Positions 37,470-45,254 of a stretch of DNA of 64,000 bases are shown here, one piece after another; within the stretch, counting starts at the first letter, position 1, and each line of letters starts with the position of its first letter. Position numbers and translations under genes: made by a program. The DNA comes from CAMTWZ01 sp041749075 (GTDB lineage: Bacteria; Bacteroidota; Rhodothermia; Balneolales; HLUCCA01), in NCBI GenBank assembly GCA_041749075.1, contig JBGTBY010000024.1:43657-107656 (forward strand), given 5' to 3'. The notes under the pieces are model-generated. The model worked only from the letters and a program-made list of their open reading frames with translations. It was not told the origin of the DNA and ran no database searches.

Positions 37470-38744
37470 TTAGTTGTGTTTTTTCTGAAATTCGTCTTTC
37501 GAGATCGGATTCGCCGTTACCTCTGCTGCCAATTTATCAAATAACTTCTGACTACGAAGCGTTTGGCGAAGATTTTCCATTTGCTCGGGGGATGAAGCAT
37601 AGTAATTCTTGATCATGTCCACCGGTAACCCATAACGGGCGGCTTCTGCGGTCAAGTACCCTTCCACATCATCTTTCGAGATTTCCATGTCAGGAAACAC
37701 CTCAGCCAGCTTGTCTTGGATGAACATCCATTTGGCTTCGTTTGTGGCCCTCGGACGCACGGTTTCGGCATATTGGTCCATATCGAACCCAGCCGGCAGC
37801 GCGCCTTTGTTGCGTTTTTTCAGATCCTCGACATAGCTGTTGATCACCGTCTCGAGGATGGTTTCGGGCACATCGAAAGGATGCGCTTTCACCAATGCGT
37901 CGGCGATATGCTCTTTATACAAGTCCTGAGCCGCTTTATCGTAATAATCCTGGATGCGCGAGCGCAAGTGCGACCGATATCCTTCCATCGTATCGGTTTC
38001 GTCCTGAGTGGCTTCTTTGATGTACTCGGGCGTGATGTCGACTGGCGTCATAACCAGATGTTGCTTGACGGTGACATTGAAATCATGGGAATGGTCGCCA
38101 TGCGAAAAGGTGACTTTCCGGGTATCTCCGGTTTTTGCACCTGCCAGTTGCGGAGCGACTTCCTCGTTGTCTGCAGACGCCAAATCCAATTCTTTGTCCA
38201 CATCCATTTCATGATCGTGAACATGACCATCGTTTGAAATGGGAGCGGCGTCCACAATCACTTTTGATTCAGCGGTGATGGGGGCGTCGGACTCGGTCCA
38301 TGTCCCTTTGCGGCGTTGCGCATGCGCGATTTCCTTATCAATCTCCTCTTCGGTCACGTCGTGAACGATCTTATCAACCAAAACCGTCGACAGGTTAACC
38401 AATTCGAATTCTGGACGGATGCCGAGTTTGAACACCACTTCCAGCTTGCCGTTTTCCCAATTCATCTTGGTGATTTGTGGCTCGCCGATGGGTTTGTGTG
38501 TCGGATAAATGGTTTCGCGAAAGATTTCCTGAACGATGGTGTTGATCTCATCGAGCTCGACATCTTTGCCGAACCGCTTCTTGACCACGGCCAACGGCGC
38601 TTGGCCCTTGCGGAAACCGGGAAGAACGGCTTGTTTCTGAATTTTTTTAAAGGCTTTTTCGAAGCGTGGCGCCAGATAATCGGCACCGGCAGTAACGGTG
38701 ACTTCGCGGTCCACGTTACTCAGGTCTTGAACGGAAATATCCAC
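37470..38744 (-). CDS. tig: Trigger factor
   Basis: A 424-residue ribosome-associated chaperone. The N-terminal ribosome-binding loop GFRKGQAPLAVVKKRFG carries the family signature. A long helical arm and C-terminal domain follow. A central His/Asp-rich stretch (NDGHVHDHEMDVD, then FSHGDHSHDF) replaces a well-formed FKBP domain, as is common in Bacteroidota. It is the first gene of the tig-clpP-clpX-kinase operon, with the tRNA-Leu gene 30 bases upstream on the same strand. Confidence 0.92.
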   Translation of the reverse strand: MDISVQDLSNVDREVTVTAGADYLAPRFEKAFKKIQKQAVLPGFRKGQAPLAVVKKRFGKDVELDEINTIVQEIFRETIYPTHKPIGEPQITKMNWENGKLEVVFKLGIRPEFELVNLSTVLVDKIVHDVTEEEIDKEIAHAQRRKGTWTESDAPITAESKVIVDAAPISNDGHVHDHEMDVDKELDLASADNEEVAPQLAGAKTGDTRKVTFSHGDHSHDFNVTVKQHLVMTPVDITPEYIKEATQDETDTMEGYRSHLRSRIQDYYDKAAQDLYKEHIADALVKAHPFDVPETILETVINSYVEDLKKRNKGALPAGFDMDQYAETVRPRATNEAKWMFIQDKLAEVFPDMEISKDDVEGYLTAEAARYGLPVDMIKNYYASSPEQMENLRQTLRSQKLFDKLAAEVTANPISKDEFQKKHN

Positions 38745-38774
38745 GTAGAGAAGGGATTGATGACATGAAGTGGG

Positions 38775-38857
38775 TGCGAGAGAGGGGACTCGAACCCCTA
38801 AGCCTTTTGAGCACTAGTTCCTAAGACTAGCGTGTCTACCAGTTCCACCACTCTCGC
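38775..38857 (-). tRNA. tRNA-Leu, anticodon UAG
   Basis: Read on the minus strand it is a class II tRNA. The acceptor arms are GCGAGAG and CTCTCGC. The anticodon stem is CTAGT/ACTAG with loop CTTAGGA, which gives anticodon TAG (UAG) followed by G37. There is a long variable arm (TGCTCAAAAGGCT) and a T-loop GGGGTTCGAGTCCCC. It reads CUA/CUG-type Leu codons. The discriminator is A. A genomic CCA end is not present as such (the bases read CCC then A). The gene is directly upstream of tig. Confidence 0.95.
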
Positions 38858-38977
38858 TTTGCAATGACAAGCTAGGAAAAATAAGGACTTTCCGGCATTT
38901 TCTCAATCTATGACATAGATACGTTTCTTGTATGTGCCGTGCGTGGCTTCCATCACGCTGGATGGGCTGAATCCGGA

Positions 38978-39667
38978 TTATGAGGATTGGCTCAGAAACT
39001 CCCTCACCTTGGAATGATGCTCCTCTGAGGCCCAGGCCTCGGAAAATCGTTCGATCTCGGCATCGATGCGGGGCCAATCGGCGATGCGTGATGCGATGCG
39101 GGCGCATTGTAAGGGCGCATCAATGATGCGCCCCTCCATGCGCCCCTTCATGCGCCCCTTCATGCGCCCCTTCACCACCCCATCCACCAACCCAACCCGC
39201 ACCGCTTCCTGCGCACTCACAACGCGCATCTCGTCGAACCAATCGCGCAACAACCCCTCCTCCACGCGGCGCCCCAACCTTGTAAAGCCTCCCCAGCCCG
39301 GCGGCAGACCGAACCGCTTCTGGGTGAAGCCGAACACCGCGTCCTCCACGGCAACCACACGATCGAACGCCCCCAATATCTCCACTCCGCCGCCGTAGGC
39401 GGCGCCATTCACAACGGCCATGGTGGGCACAGGCAAGGTTTCGATGCGACGCAGAATCGCATCCATGCGTCGGGCCATCCCCAAAGCGTCTTCTTTGCTC
39501 AACAACGTCGAAAAGGCTTTCAAATCGCCACCCAACGCAAAAACCGACACCCCTCCCGTCAGAATGAAGGAGTCTGCCTGTTCCGCATCCGTCAATGCGG
39601 CTTCCAAAGCCGACATCGTGTCGAAATCAATCGCGCGGTTTTGGGATAGAGCTAGGTGATGAATCAC
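38978..39667 (-). CDS. Enoyl-CoA hydratase/isomerase-family protein with in-frame REP repeat insert
   Basis: A 229-residue crotonase-fold protein with a GTG start. The oxyanion-hole segments VFALGGDLKAF and GAAYGGGVEILGAFD are present. Later QKRFGLPPGWGGFTRL fits the family, but the usual catalytic acids cannot be assigned with certainty. After GLVDGVV, where relatives continue directly into the next helix, the protein has KGRM repeated three times, then EGRIIDAP (about residues 166-185). These residues are coded by a 12-base tandem repeat and a REP-like palindrome. A heptamer array lies immediately upstream of the start. The substrate is unknown. Confidence 0.82.
   Translation of the reverse strand: MIHHLALSQNRAIDFDTMSALEAALTDAEQADSFILTGGVSVFALGGDLKAFSTLLSKEDALGMARRMDAILRRIETLPVPTMAVVNGAAYGGGVEILGAFDRVVAVEDAVFGFTQKRFGLPPGWGGFTRLGRRVEEGLLRDWFDEMRVVSAQEAVRVGLVDGVVKGRMKGRMKGRMEGRIIDAPLQCARIASRIADWPRIDAEIERFSEAWASEEHHSKVREFLSQSS
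39113..39133. repeat. REP-like palindrome, copy 1 (inside a coding region)
   Basis: Perfect 10-base arms GGGCGCATCA and TGATGCGCCC flank a single central A. The same arms with a central G occur at 41563-41583, next to the REP-associated transposase gene. This copy lies inside the crotonase gene, in frame. Confidence 0.85.
39126..39173. repeat. 12-base tandem repeat, four units, in-frame
   Basis: Four successive units, ATGCGCCCCTCC once then ATGCGCCCCTTC three times. They extend from the right arm of the palindrome at 39113-39133. Because 12 is a multiple of three, changes in copy number add or remove KGRM units from the crotonase without breaking its frame. Confidence 0.9.
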
Positions 39668-39670
39668 GAA

Positions 39671-39698
39671 ATGTTGAATGTTGAAGGTTGAATGTTGA
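39671..39698. repeat. 7-base tandem repeat array A
   Basis: Four units ATGTTGA, ATGTTGA, AGGTTGA, ATGTTGA. They lie directly upstream of the crotonase start codon, where a ribosome-binding site would be expected. Confidence 0.92.
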
Positions 39699-39713
39699 AT
39701 TTAAGACTCCTGA

Positions 39714-39748
39714 CCGATTCCCGATTCCCGATTCCTGATTCCTGATTC
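39714..39748. repeat. 7-base tandem repeat array B
   Basis: Five units of CCGATTC or CTGATTC in the same intergenic gap. The unit differs from arrays A and C but the period is the same. Confidence 0.92.
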
Positions 39749-39770
39749 CCCTTTTTTCTTACATTCTTCT

Positions 39771-39798
39771 ACGACCAACGACTAACGACCTACGACCT
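39771..39798. repeat. 7-base tandem repeat array C
   Basis: Four units ACGACCA, ACGACTA, ACGACCT, ACGACCT and then a degenerate ACGTTCT. It ends about 10 bases before the ATG of the peptidase gene at 39808. Confidence 0.9.
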
Positions 39799-39807
39799 AC
39801 GTTCTTC

Positions 39808-40662
39808 ATGCCCCTTCTCCATTCTTCTGCGACTTCGCTCATCAAAGACATCGCCGCGGTTCCGTCCTTCAGCAGTTATGAAGAGCGGTTGCACCCATTG
39901 ATCGAACAAATCGCCGCGTCCATTCCAGGTGCCGTCGTGCATCATGTTCCGGATCGGAATATCGTGATCGAAATCCCTGGCAACGCATCCCTGCCTACTG
40001 TGGCGCTGTGCGCGCATCTCGACAAAATCAATCATGTGGGGGAAGACAGCCTTGAGCCCCTATCCATCCGAGAAAGCATGGGGTATTTGGAAGGACAATT
40101 GGATGATGCGGTAGGAGTCGGCATCGCGTTGGCTTTGGCGAAGAATCCGCGGCGGCATAAGTATCCGCCTCTGCTCATTCTGCTATCGGAAATGGAAGAA
40201 AGCTGGGGACTCAAAAAATCGCCTCACCTGCTTCGAAATAACGGTGAAGGTTTGCATCATGGCATTGGTGCCGAGCGCATTGCTGCTTTTTTGATGGAGA
40301 AGGATAAACTTCCGAACGTGTGCATCACCATCGATACGACCCCTTTGTTTGGCGGAACCCCGGGCGTGGCCTTGTATGCGGCACATTGGGAATTCAATAA
40401 GTGCGAGGTTTCAACTGGCGAACGCCTGAAAACCGAAGCGTTGGCCAAGAAAATGAAGGAAATAAGTCCGGATTTGATGATTTCGAACAACACGAATGAT
40501 TATTTAGTGTATGGTCGCGAGTTTTCGGCCAAGGCCGGTCGCCCGATCGCCTGTGTGGCCTTGGAGCCGGCCATTTTCCCCTATCACCAAACGGGGGAAC
40601 GTGTCTATCTTCGGGACATCCGCACCGTTCTCGATATCCTCGATGCTTATCTGAGTGCCTGA
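39808..40662 (+). CDS. M20/M42-type zinc peptidase-like protein
   Basis: A 284-residue co-catalytic-zinc hydrolase fold. Metal-ligand motifs in order are CAHLDKI (His, Asp; about residue 70), GQLDDAVGVG (bridging Asp), LLSEMEESWG (Glu-Glu; general base and ligand) and ITIDTTPLFGG (Asp). The protein is shorter than most M20 or M42 members because the dimerisation domain is absent. The last eight bases overlap the lipid kinase gene. It is probably an aminopeptidase or deacylase. The substrate is unknown. Confidence 0.78.
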   Translation: MPLLHSSATSLIKDIAAVPSFSSYEERLHPLIEQIAASIPGAVVHHVPDRNIVIEIPGNASLPTVALCAHLDKINHVGEDSLEPLSIRESMGYLEGQLDDAVGVGIALALAKNPRRHKYPPLLILLSEMEESWGLKKSPHLLRNNGEGLHHGIGAERIAAFLMEKDKLPNVCITIDTTPLFGGTPGVALYAAHWEFNKCEVSTGERLKTEALAKKMKEISPDLMISNNTNDYLVYGREFSAKAGRPIACVALEPAIFPYHQTGERVYLRDIRTVLDILDAYLSA

Positions 40663-41560
40663 AACCACCACCGTCTTTCTCGTCAATCCATCCGCGAATC
40701 GAACCAAAGCCTTTAAGCGCTTAGGGTGGCTGCGTTCGACTTTGGCACAGACCTGGCCCGGTAGCCGCATCATTCTATCCAAAAAGCCTGGTGATATTGC
40801 CAGAATCGGACGCGAAGAAGCCGAGAAAGGTCACACCGTGATCGCTTGCGGAGGCGACGGCACCATCAACGAACTGATGAACGGCGTGGCTGGGTTGGAT
40901 GCGGTTGTGGGCGTGCTTCCGATGGGAAGCGGAAATGATTTCGCTAAAAGTGTGGGGATTTCCCTGACGAAAGAGGAGGCTTTGGAGGATCTGAGATCGG
41001 CCGTTGCGTCACCTATTGATCTGATCCGGTACGAGTCAAACAGCGGAAATGGCATTTGTGACAATACCATCGGCATCGGATTCGATGGCTGGGCCAATTT
41101 CCATGCGCATCAGAACACCGTCTTCAAAGGAACCTTACAGTACCTATATGCGACAGTGAAAACGGCGTTCACGTTTAAACCGGTACATATGAAGGTGATG
41201 GTGGATGAGGTGGAGCTCGCCGGGCGGTTTTATATGGTCACCATCTGCAACGGAACCACGGAAGGTGGCAATTTCAAAGTGGCGCCGATGGCAGATAATA
41301 CCGATGGCTGGATGGATGTGATCTTGCTCGGTCCGTGCTCCATCCTCGGACTGTTTTTCCGGCTTCCGTTTTTCGTATTCGGGGCTCATATGCGTTTTGG
41401 CAACATCCATCATCATCGATGCAAAACGGTGAGGGTAGACGTCGCCCAACCCGTGGGCGTGCATGTGGATGGCGAGGAAATCGGCCAAAATGATGTGACG
41501 TGGCTCGAAGCGAATATATGGCCGGGAGCGATAAGGGCATTGAGGGGGGCGCGAAATTGA
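40655..41560 (+). CDS. Diacylglycerol/sphingosine kinase-family (YegS-like) lipid kinase
   Basis: A 301-residue lipid kinase with a GTG start overlapping the peptidase gene. The DAGK catalytic domain has VNPSANRTKAFK, IACGGDGTINELMNGV (the GGDGT nucleotide loop) and LPMGSGNDFAKSVG. The C-terminal part has GGNFKVAPMADNTDGWMDV and VHVDGEE. It phosphorylates diacylglycerol or a related lipid. The 3' end is followed within a few bases by the REP-like repeats. Confidence 0.92.
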   Translation: MPETTTVFLVNPSANRTKAFKRLGWLRSTLAQTWPGSRIILSKKPGDIARIGREEAEKGHTVIACGGDGTINELMNGVAGLDAVVGVLPMGSGNDFAKSVGISLTKEEALEDLRSAVASPIDLIRYESNSGNGICDNTIGIGFDGWANFHAHQNTVFKGTLQYLYATVKTAFTFKPVHMKVMVDEVELAGRFYMVTICNGTTEGGNFKVAPMADNTDGWMDVILLGPCSILGLFFRLPFFVFGAHMRFGNIHHHRCKTVRVDVAQPVGVHVDGEEIGQNDVTWLEANIWPGAIRALRGARN

Positions 41561-41562
41561 AG

Positions 41563-41583
41563 GGGCGCATCAGTGATGCGCCC
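41563..41583. repeat. REP-like palindrome, copy 2 (next to RAYT gene)
   Basis: Arms GGGCGCATCA and TGATGCGCCC with a central G, identical to the copy at 39113-39133. It is followed by half-site copies of (TG)ATGCGCCC at 41591-41600, 41611-41618 and 41625-41632. It sits 137 bases before the REP-associated transposase gene. Confidence 0.88.
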
Positions 41584-41640
41584 GTGCAATTGATGCGCCC
41601 GTATCGGAAAATGCGCCCATGGAAATGCGCCCGTGATGGC
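41584..41640. repeat. Partial REP half-sites upstream of RAYT
   Basis: Three more copies of the ATGCGCCC core with spacers of about 6-10 bases. They look like single arms of the palindrome at 41563-41583. The rest of the gap to 41719 shows nothing else recognisable apart from an A-run near 41654. Confidence 0.7.
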
Positions 41641-41719
41641 CCAAATCCATCCCAAAAAAAAGCACAGATTTCGGAATGAATGTTTTCGGTTGAAATCGAT
41701 GGGGATGATATGTTGATTC

Positions 41720-42220
41720 ATGAGAACAACCCCCAACATTCGCCGACGAAAGAACTCGTTGCGCGCTCGTGGCTGGAATTATTCAGGTCCCGGACGATAT
41801 TTCATCACGATATGCGCCAAGAATCACGCCCATTATTTCGGGCATATCTGTGATGCCGTCATGCATCATTCCGAAATCGGTGCAATCGCGTATCGTTGTT
41901 GGGCCGACATCCCATTGCATTATCCCAATGCCCGTTTGGGCGAATTCGTGATCATGCCGAATCACATACATGGGATATTGATTTTGTCGGGGGATGATCG
42001 ATTTCGTTCAAATCCATCCGCCACAAGCCATATCGTCCGAATGTATAAGGGAATCGTCACGAAAATGTCGACAGGCATCGATCCGTCATTCAAATGGCAA
42101 CGGAATTACCACGACATCATCATCCGAAACGACCGGGCATTCCGGATCATTTCCGATTACATCCGAAATAATCCAAAGAAATGGGAGGAGGACCGTTTTC
42201 GACGTCAGTTTCGGAAATGA
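41720..42220 (+). CDS. REP-associated tyrosine transposase (RAYT)
   Basis: A 166-residue single-domain Y1 HUH nuclease. It has GRYFITICAKNHAHYFG at the N-terminus, the HUH motif MPNHIHGIL (residues 79-87) and catalytic Tyr130 in WQRNYHDIIIRN. The tail SDYIRNNPKKWEEDRF is diagnostic for RAYTs. These domesticated IS200/IS605-like enzymes cut and spread REP palindromes without a mobile element of their own. The matching palindromes at 41563 and 39113 support this. The 3' end overlaps the convergent TPR gene by 16 bases. Confidence 0.93.
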   Translation: MRTTPNIRRRKNSLRARGWNYSGPGRYFITICAKNHAHYFGHICDAVMHHSEIGAIAYRCWADIPLHYPNARLGEFVIMPNHIHGILILSGDDRFRSNPSATSHIVRMYKGIVTKMSTGIDPSFKWQRNYHDIIIRNDRAFRIISDYIRNNPKKWEEDRFRRQFRK

Positions 42221-43428
42221 ATCTCTTCCGTCAAGACCGACACTCGGCGACGCGCATAGTTGGCCATGGTCTCATCTTTGTTGCCTGGTGAATTCAGATA
42301 TCGGTTGTAATAATCACGCGCTTCGGTGCGGTTTCGTCCCGATCGATCGTATGCCGCGGCCGTGTAATACAGGATTTCGTAGCGTTTTGGTGCCAATGCG
42401 AACGCCATGGAATACGCTTCAACCGCCTCCCTCATCCGCTTTTGCTGATCGAGTTGGACTCCTTTTTGGATGAATCCATCTACGAGCAATGTCCCCATCG
42501 AATTCACGATCGTGCTGTCGATCAGAGGCAAAGCTAGCACTTGTTCATTCGATTGAATCAGCGCCATGGCCAAATAAAAATTGGTGTTGGGGTCGCTCGA
42601 ATTTTTTGCAAGACTTTGTGTGAATGCGTCGCGAGCCGGACCATATTCATCTGCGAAATACAGACACATCCCCACATTCCGCCATGCGGACGCCGTATCC
42701 TCGCCAAGCCGAATTACTTCTTGGTACTGAACCGCCGCTTCGGCATACTTATTCCGCTTGAACTCGATTTCGCCGATTCGCTTGCGGATGGGGATGTTCA
42801 TCGGATATAGATTCATCGCGAATTTGGCCACATCCATCGCTTCATTCAAAAGATCCAATTCGTAATACACACGGGTGAGATCGTGCAACACACCCACATG
42901 ATTCGGACTCAGCTTCCGGGCGGCAAGCAATTGAAACAAGGATTCGGATTTCAGGTCGAGCGCGGAATACACCCGGCTCAGCGCATATCGAAAACTGGTA
43001 TTCGTTGTGTCTTGTCGAACCAATTCTTCATACATCCGGCGCGAAGCGGGCCAGTTGTCTTCTTCCATGTGTATGGCGCCCAATAGGATAATTGCCTGGC
43101 GGTGGGATGGTTCTTTCTGAAGGATGCTCTCACCAACGGCTTTGGCCATTTCCGGCTGACCAGATGCACGGTAGGTCCGCGCCAATTGAAGCTGGATGTT
43201 CGTGTTCTCCGGTGCTTTCCCTCGAGCCAGGTGCAGGGCTTCGATCGCTCGATCGTATTGTTGCAAACCGAGAGCGGATTGGCTCACCATCAGGTGCACA
43301 TCCAAATCTCGTTCCATCAGTGGAATCGCATCGAGTAGTTGGAGCGCCTCCTCATATCGCTGCTCCAAAATCAAGGAGCGGATGTCGGGCTGGGAAATCG
43401 TGACGAGGAGGATCAGTAAAGCGAGCAT
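42205..43428 (-). CDS. Tetratricopeptide repeat protein
   Basis: A 407-residue protein with a short hydrophobic N-terminus (MLALLILLVTISQ), possibly a signal peptide. About ten TPR units follow, for example QQYDRAIEALHLARGKAPENTNIQLQLARTYR and NKYAEAAVQYQEVIRLGEDTASAWRNVGMCLY. It is probably periplasmic or membrane-associated and acts through protein contacts. No partner can be named. A perfect palindrome lies about 30 bases upstream. Confidence 0.8.
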   Translation of the reverse strand: MLALLILLVTISQPDIRSLILEQRYEEALQLLDAIPLMERDLDVHLMVSQSALGLQQYDRAIEALHLARGKAPENTNIQLQLARTYRASGQPEMAKAVGESILQKEPSHRQAIILLGAIHMEEDNWPASRRMYEELVRQDTTNTSFRYALSRVYSALDLKSESLFQLLAARKLSPNHVGVLHDLTRVYYELDLLNEAMDVAKFAMNLYPMNIPIRKRIGEIEFKRNKYAEAAVQYQEVIRLGEDTASAWRNVGMCLYFADEYGPARDAFTQSLAKNSSDPNTNFYLAMALIQSNEQVLALPLIDSTIVNSMGTLLVDGFIQKGVQLDQQKRMREAVEAYSMAFALAPKRYEILYYTAAAYDRSGRNRTEARDYYNRYLNSPGNKDETMANYARRRVSVLTEEIHFRN

Positions 43429-43458
43429 AGCGGATGAATTGGTTTCCGCTAAAGTAGC

Positions 43459-43476
43459 ATACTATCTTGATAGTAT
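43459..43476. promoter_or_regulatory. Palindrome upstream of the TPR gene (possible operator)
   Basis: ATACTATC and GATAGTAT form a perfect inverted repeat with a 2-base loop. It lies 31 bases upstream of the TPR start on the minus strand and just before the octamer array. The hairpin is A/T-rich and too weak for a terminator, so an operator or protein-binding site is more likely. Nothing identifies the binding protein. Confidence 0.4.
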
Positions 43477-43490
43477 CAACGTGGTCATCT

Positions 43491-43538
43491 TCACACTTTC
43501 ACACTTTCACATTTTCACGCTTTAACACTTTCACATTT
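43491..43538. repeat. 8-base tandem repeat at the 3' end of argS
   Basis: Six units of eight bases: TCACACTT, TCACACTT, TCACATTT, TCACGCTT, TAACACTT, TCACATTT. The last unit includes the argS stop codon and its final codons. Confidence 0.9.
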
Positions 43539-45153
43539 TATCCGGCGCCGAAATCCCCAGAATCGTCAGCCCGTTTTTCATCACCCGCGCCACGCCATGC
43601 AGCAATCGGGTGCGTGCGGCAGCAAGACTCGCTTCTTCGCCCAGAATGCGGCAATCGTGATAGAAGCGATGGAAATCCACGGCAATTTCATTCAAGATAT
43701 TTATGAGTCGATGGGGTTCTTTGCTCAGCGCCGAACTCAGCACCGCTTCCGGAAAATCGGCCAGCGTTTTGAGGAGTTTGAGTTCTGAGGGATGGGTGAG
43801 GGGGGACAAATCCACGCTTGCCTCCACATCCGATTCGACCTTTCTCAAGATGCTGTGGATGCGGGCATGCGCGTATTGCAGGTAAAACACCGGGTTTTTT
43901 TCACCGGCTTCTTTCGCTTGGGCGATGTCGAATTCCAAATGGGTGCCGGGTGAACGCATCAGGAAGAAGAATCGGGTCACATCCGCGCCAACCTCATCCA
44001 TCAGCTCGTCCAACGTGATGAAGTTCGCTTTCCGCGTGCTCATCTTATATGGAACGCCGTCTTTCACGATTGTCACGAATTGATAAATCAGCACATCAAT
44101 GCGTTTCGAATCGAAGCCCAACGTGTCGATGGCCGACAACACATCTGGGTAGGTGGCGATGTGATCAGCGCCGAACACATCCACACACACATCGAACCCA
44201 CGCTCGAGTTTTTTCACGTGATAGGCGATGTCGGGAAGCCGGTAAGTGGGCTCGCCGGTGCTTTTCACTAAAACGGTGTCTTTTTCTTTGCCAAAGGCGG
44301 TGGTACGGAACCAAACCGCGCCATCCAGGTCATAGGCCAGATCTTTTTCACGGAGTTTTGCCAATACAGACTCAATCGATCCGTCTTTGTACAGATCGTC
44401 TTCATTGAAGAAGGTGTTCATGCGGATCTGAAGGCGGTCGAGAGTCTGCTTGATGTCCTCGAAAATGAGATGTTCGGCGGCTTCTTTGAATCTCGGATCA
44501 TGCGGATCGGAGGCAAGCGCATCACCTTCCCGAACCCGCAACGCTCGCGCGATATCGGCGATGTATTCGCCTTCATAGCCACCTTCGGGCAGGGCCACAT
44601 CCAGCCCTAATTCTTGCGCATAGCGAGCATGGACGCTTTCGCCGAGCACACGCATCTGGCGTCCGGCATTGTTGAAATAATATTCACGGGTCACATCCGC
44701 ACCGATCCATTCATACAAACGAGCGATGGTATCTCCCAGAACGGCGTTGCGGCCATGTCCGACCGTGAGTGGACCCGTCGGATTCGCGCTCACAAACTCC
44801 ACCATGTATCGCTTTCCGGCAAGCTTATTACTGCGCCCATAGGCTTCATCCGCCAGGATGGCGGCCAAGCGGCGATGCAACCAAGACGGAGAAAAGCGGA
44901 AGTTGATGAATCCGGGTCCGGCGATTTCCATCGCGGTGATGTGATCGGTGTCGACTTCCATGGCCTCGACCAATTCCTGAGCCACGACACGAGGCGGTTT
45001 TCCGACCACCTTGGTGAGCATGAGCGCCAGATTCGTGGCGGCGTCTCCATGCTCGGGTTGACGAGGTTTTTCGATCTGGATGTCGGGAAGCGCGGCATCC
45101 GGATACAGGCGGGAAGCGGCGGAACGAAGACGTTCGATGAGATAAGCTTGCAT
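43531..45153 (-). CDS. argS: Arginyl-tRNA synthetase
   Basis: A class I synthetase of 540 residues. The HIGH-like motif lies in SANPTGPLTVGHGRNAVLGD. The KMSKS-like motif is YKMSTRKANFITLDEL. The N-terminal Arg-N domain has EKPRQPEHGDAATNLALML. A C-terminal DALR anticodon-binding helix bundle is recognisable (LEFDIAQAKEAGEKNPVFYLQYAHAR). The final codons run into an octamer repeat array. Confidence 0.96.
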   Translation of the reverse strand: MQAYLIERLRSAASRLYPDAALPDIQIEKPRQPEHGDAATNLALMLTKVVGKPPRVVAQELVEAMEVDTDHITAMEIAGPGFINFRFSPSWLHRRLAAILADEAYGRSNKLAGKRYMVEFVSANPTGPLTVGHGRNAVLGDTIARLYEWIGADVTREYYFNNAGRQMRVLGESVHARYAQELGLDVALPEGGYEGEYIADIARALRVREGDALASDPHDPRFKEAAEHLIFEDIKQTLDRLQIRMNTFFNEDDLYKDGSIESVLAKLREKDLAYDLDGAVWFRTTAFGKEKDTVLVKSTGEPTYRLPDIAYHVKKLERGFDVCVDVFGADHIATYPDVLSAIDTLGFDSKRIDVLIYQFVTIVKDGVPYKMSTRKANFITLDELMDEVGADVTRFFFLMRSPGTHLEFDIAQAKEAGEKNPVFYLQYAHARIHSILRKVESDVEASVDLSPLTHPSELKLLKTLADFPEAVLSSALSKEPHRLINILNEIAVDFHRFYHDCRILGEEASLAAARTRLLHGVARVMKNGLTILGISAPDKM

Positions 45154-45254
45154 GGGCCCAAAATACGGAAAGGCTACATCGCCAAAATTGATTTTTATTT
45201 ATTACATCGCTCTGTTATACTTATAGCAAACCAAAATCATTTGTCAGGAATGTC

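Noticed and set aside
39671..39798. CRISPR-like repeats
   Set aside because: The units are 7 bases with no spacers. They are simple tandem arrays.
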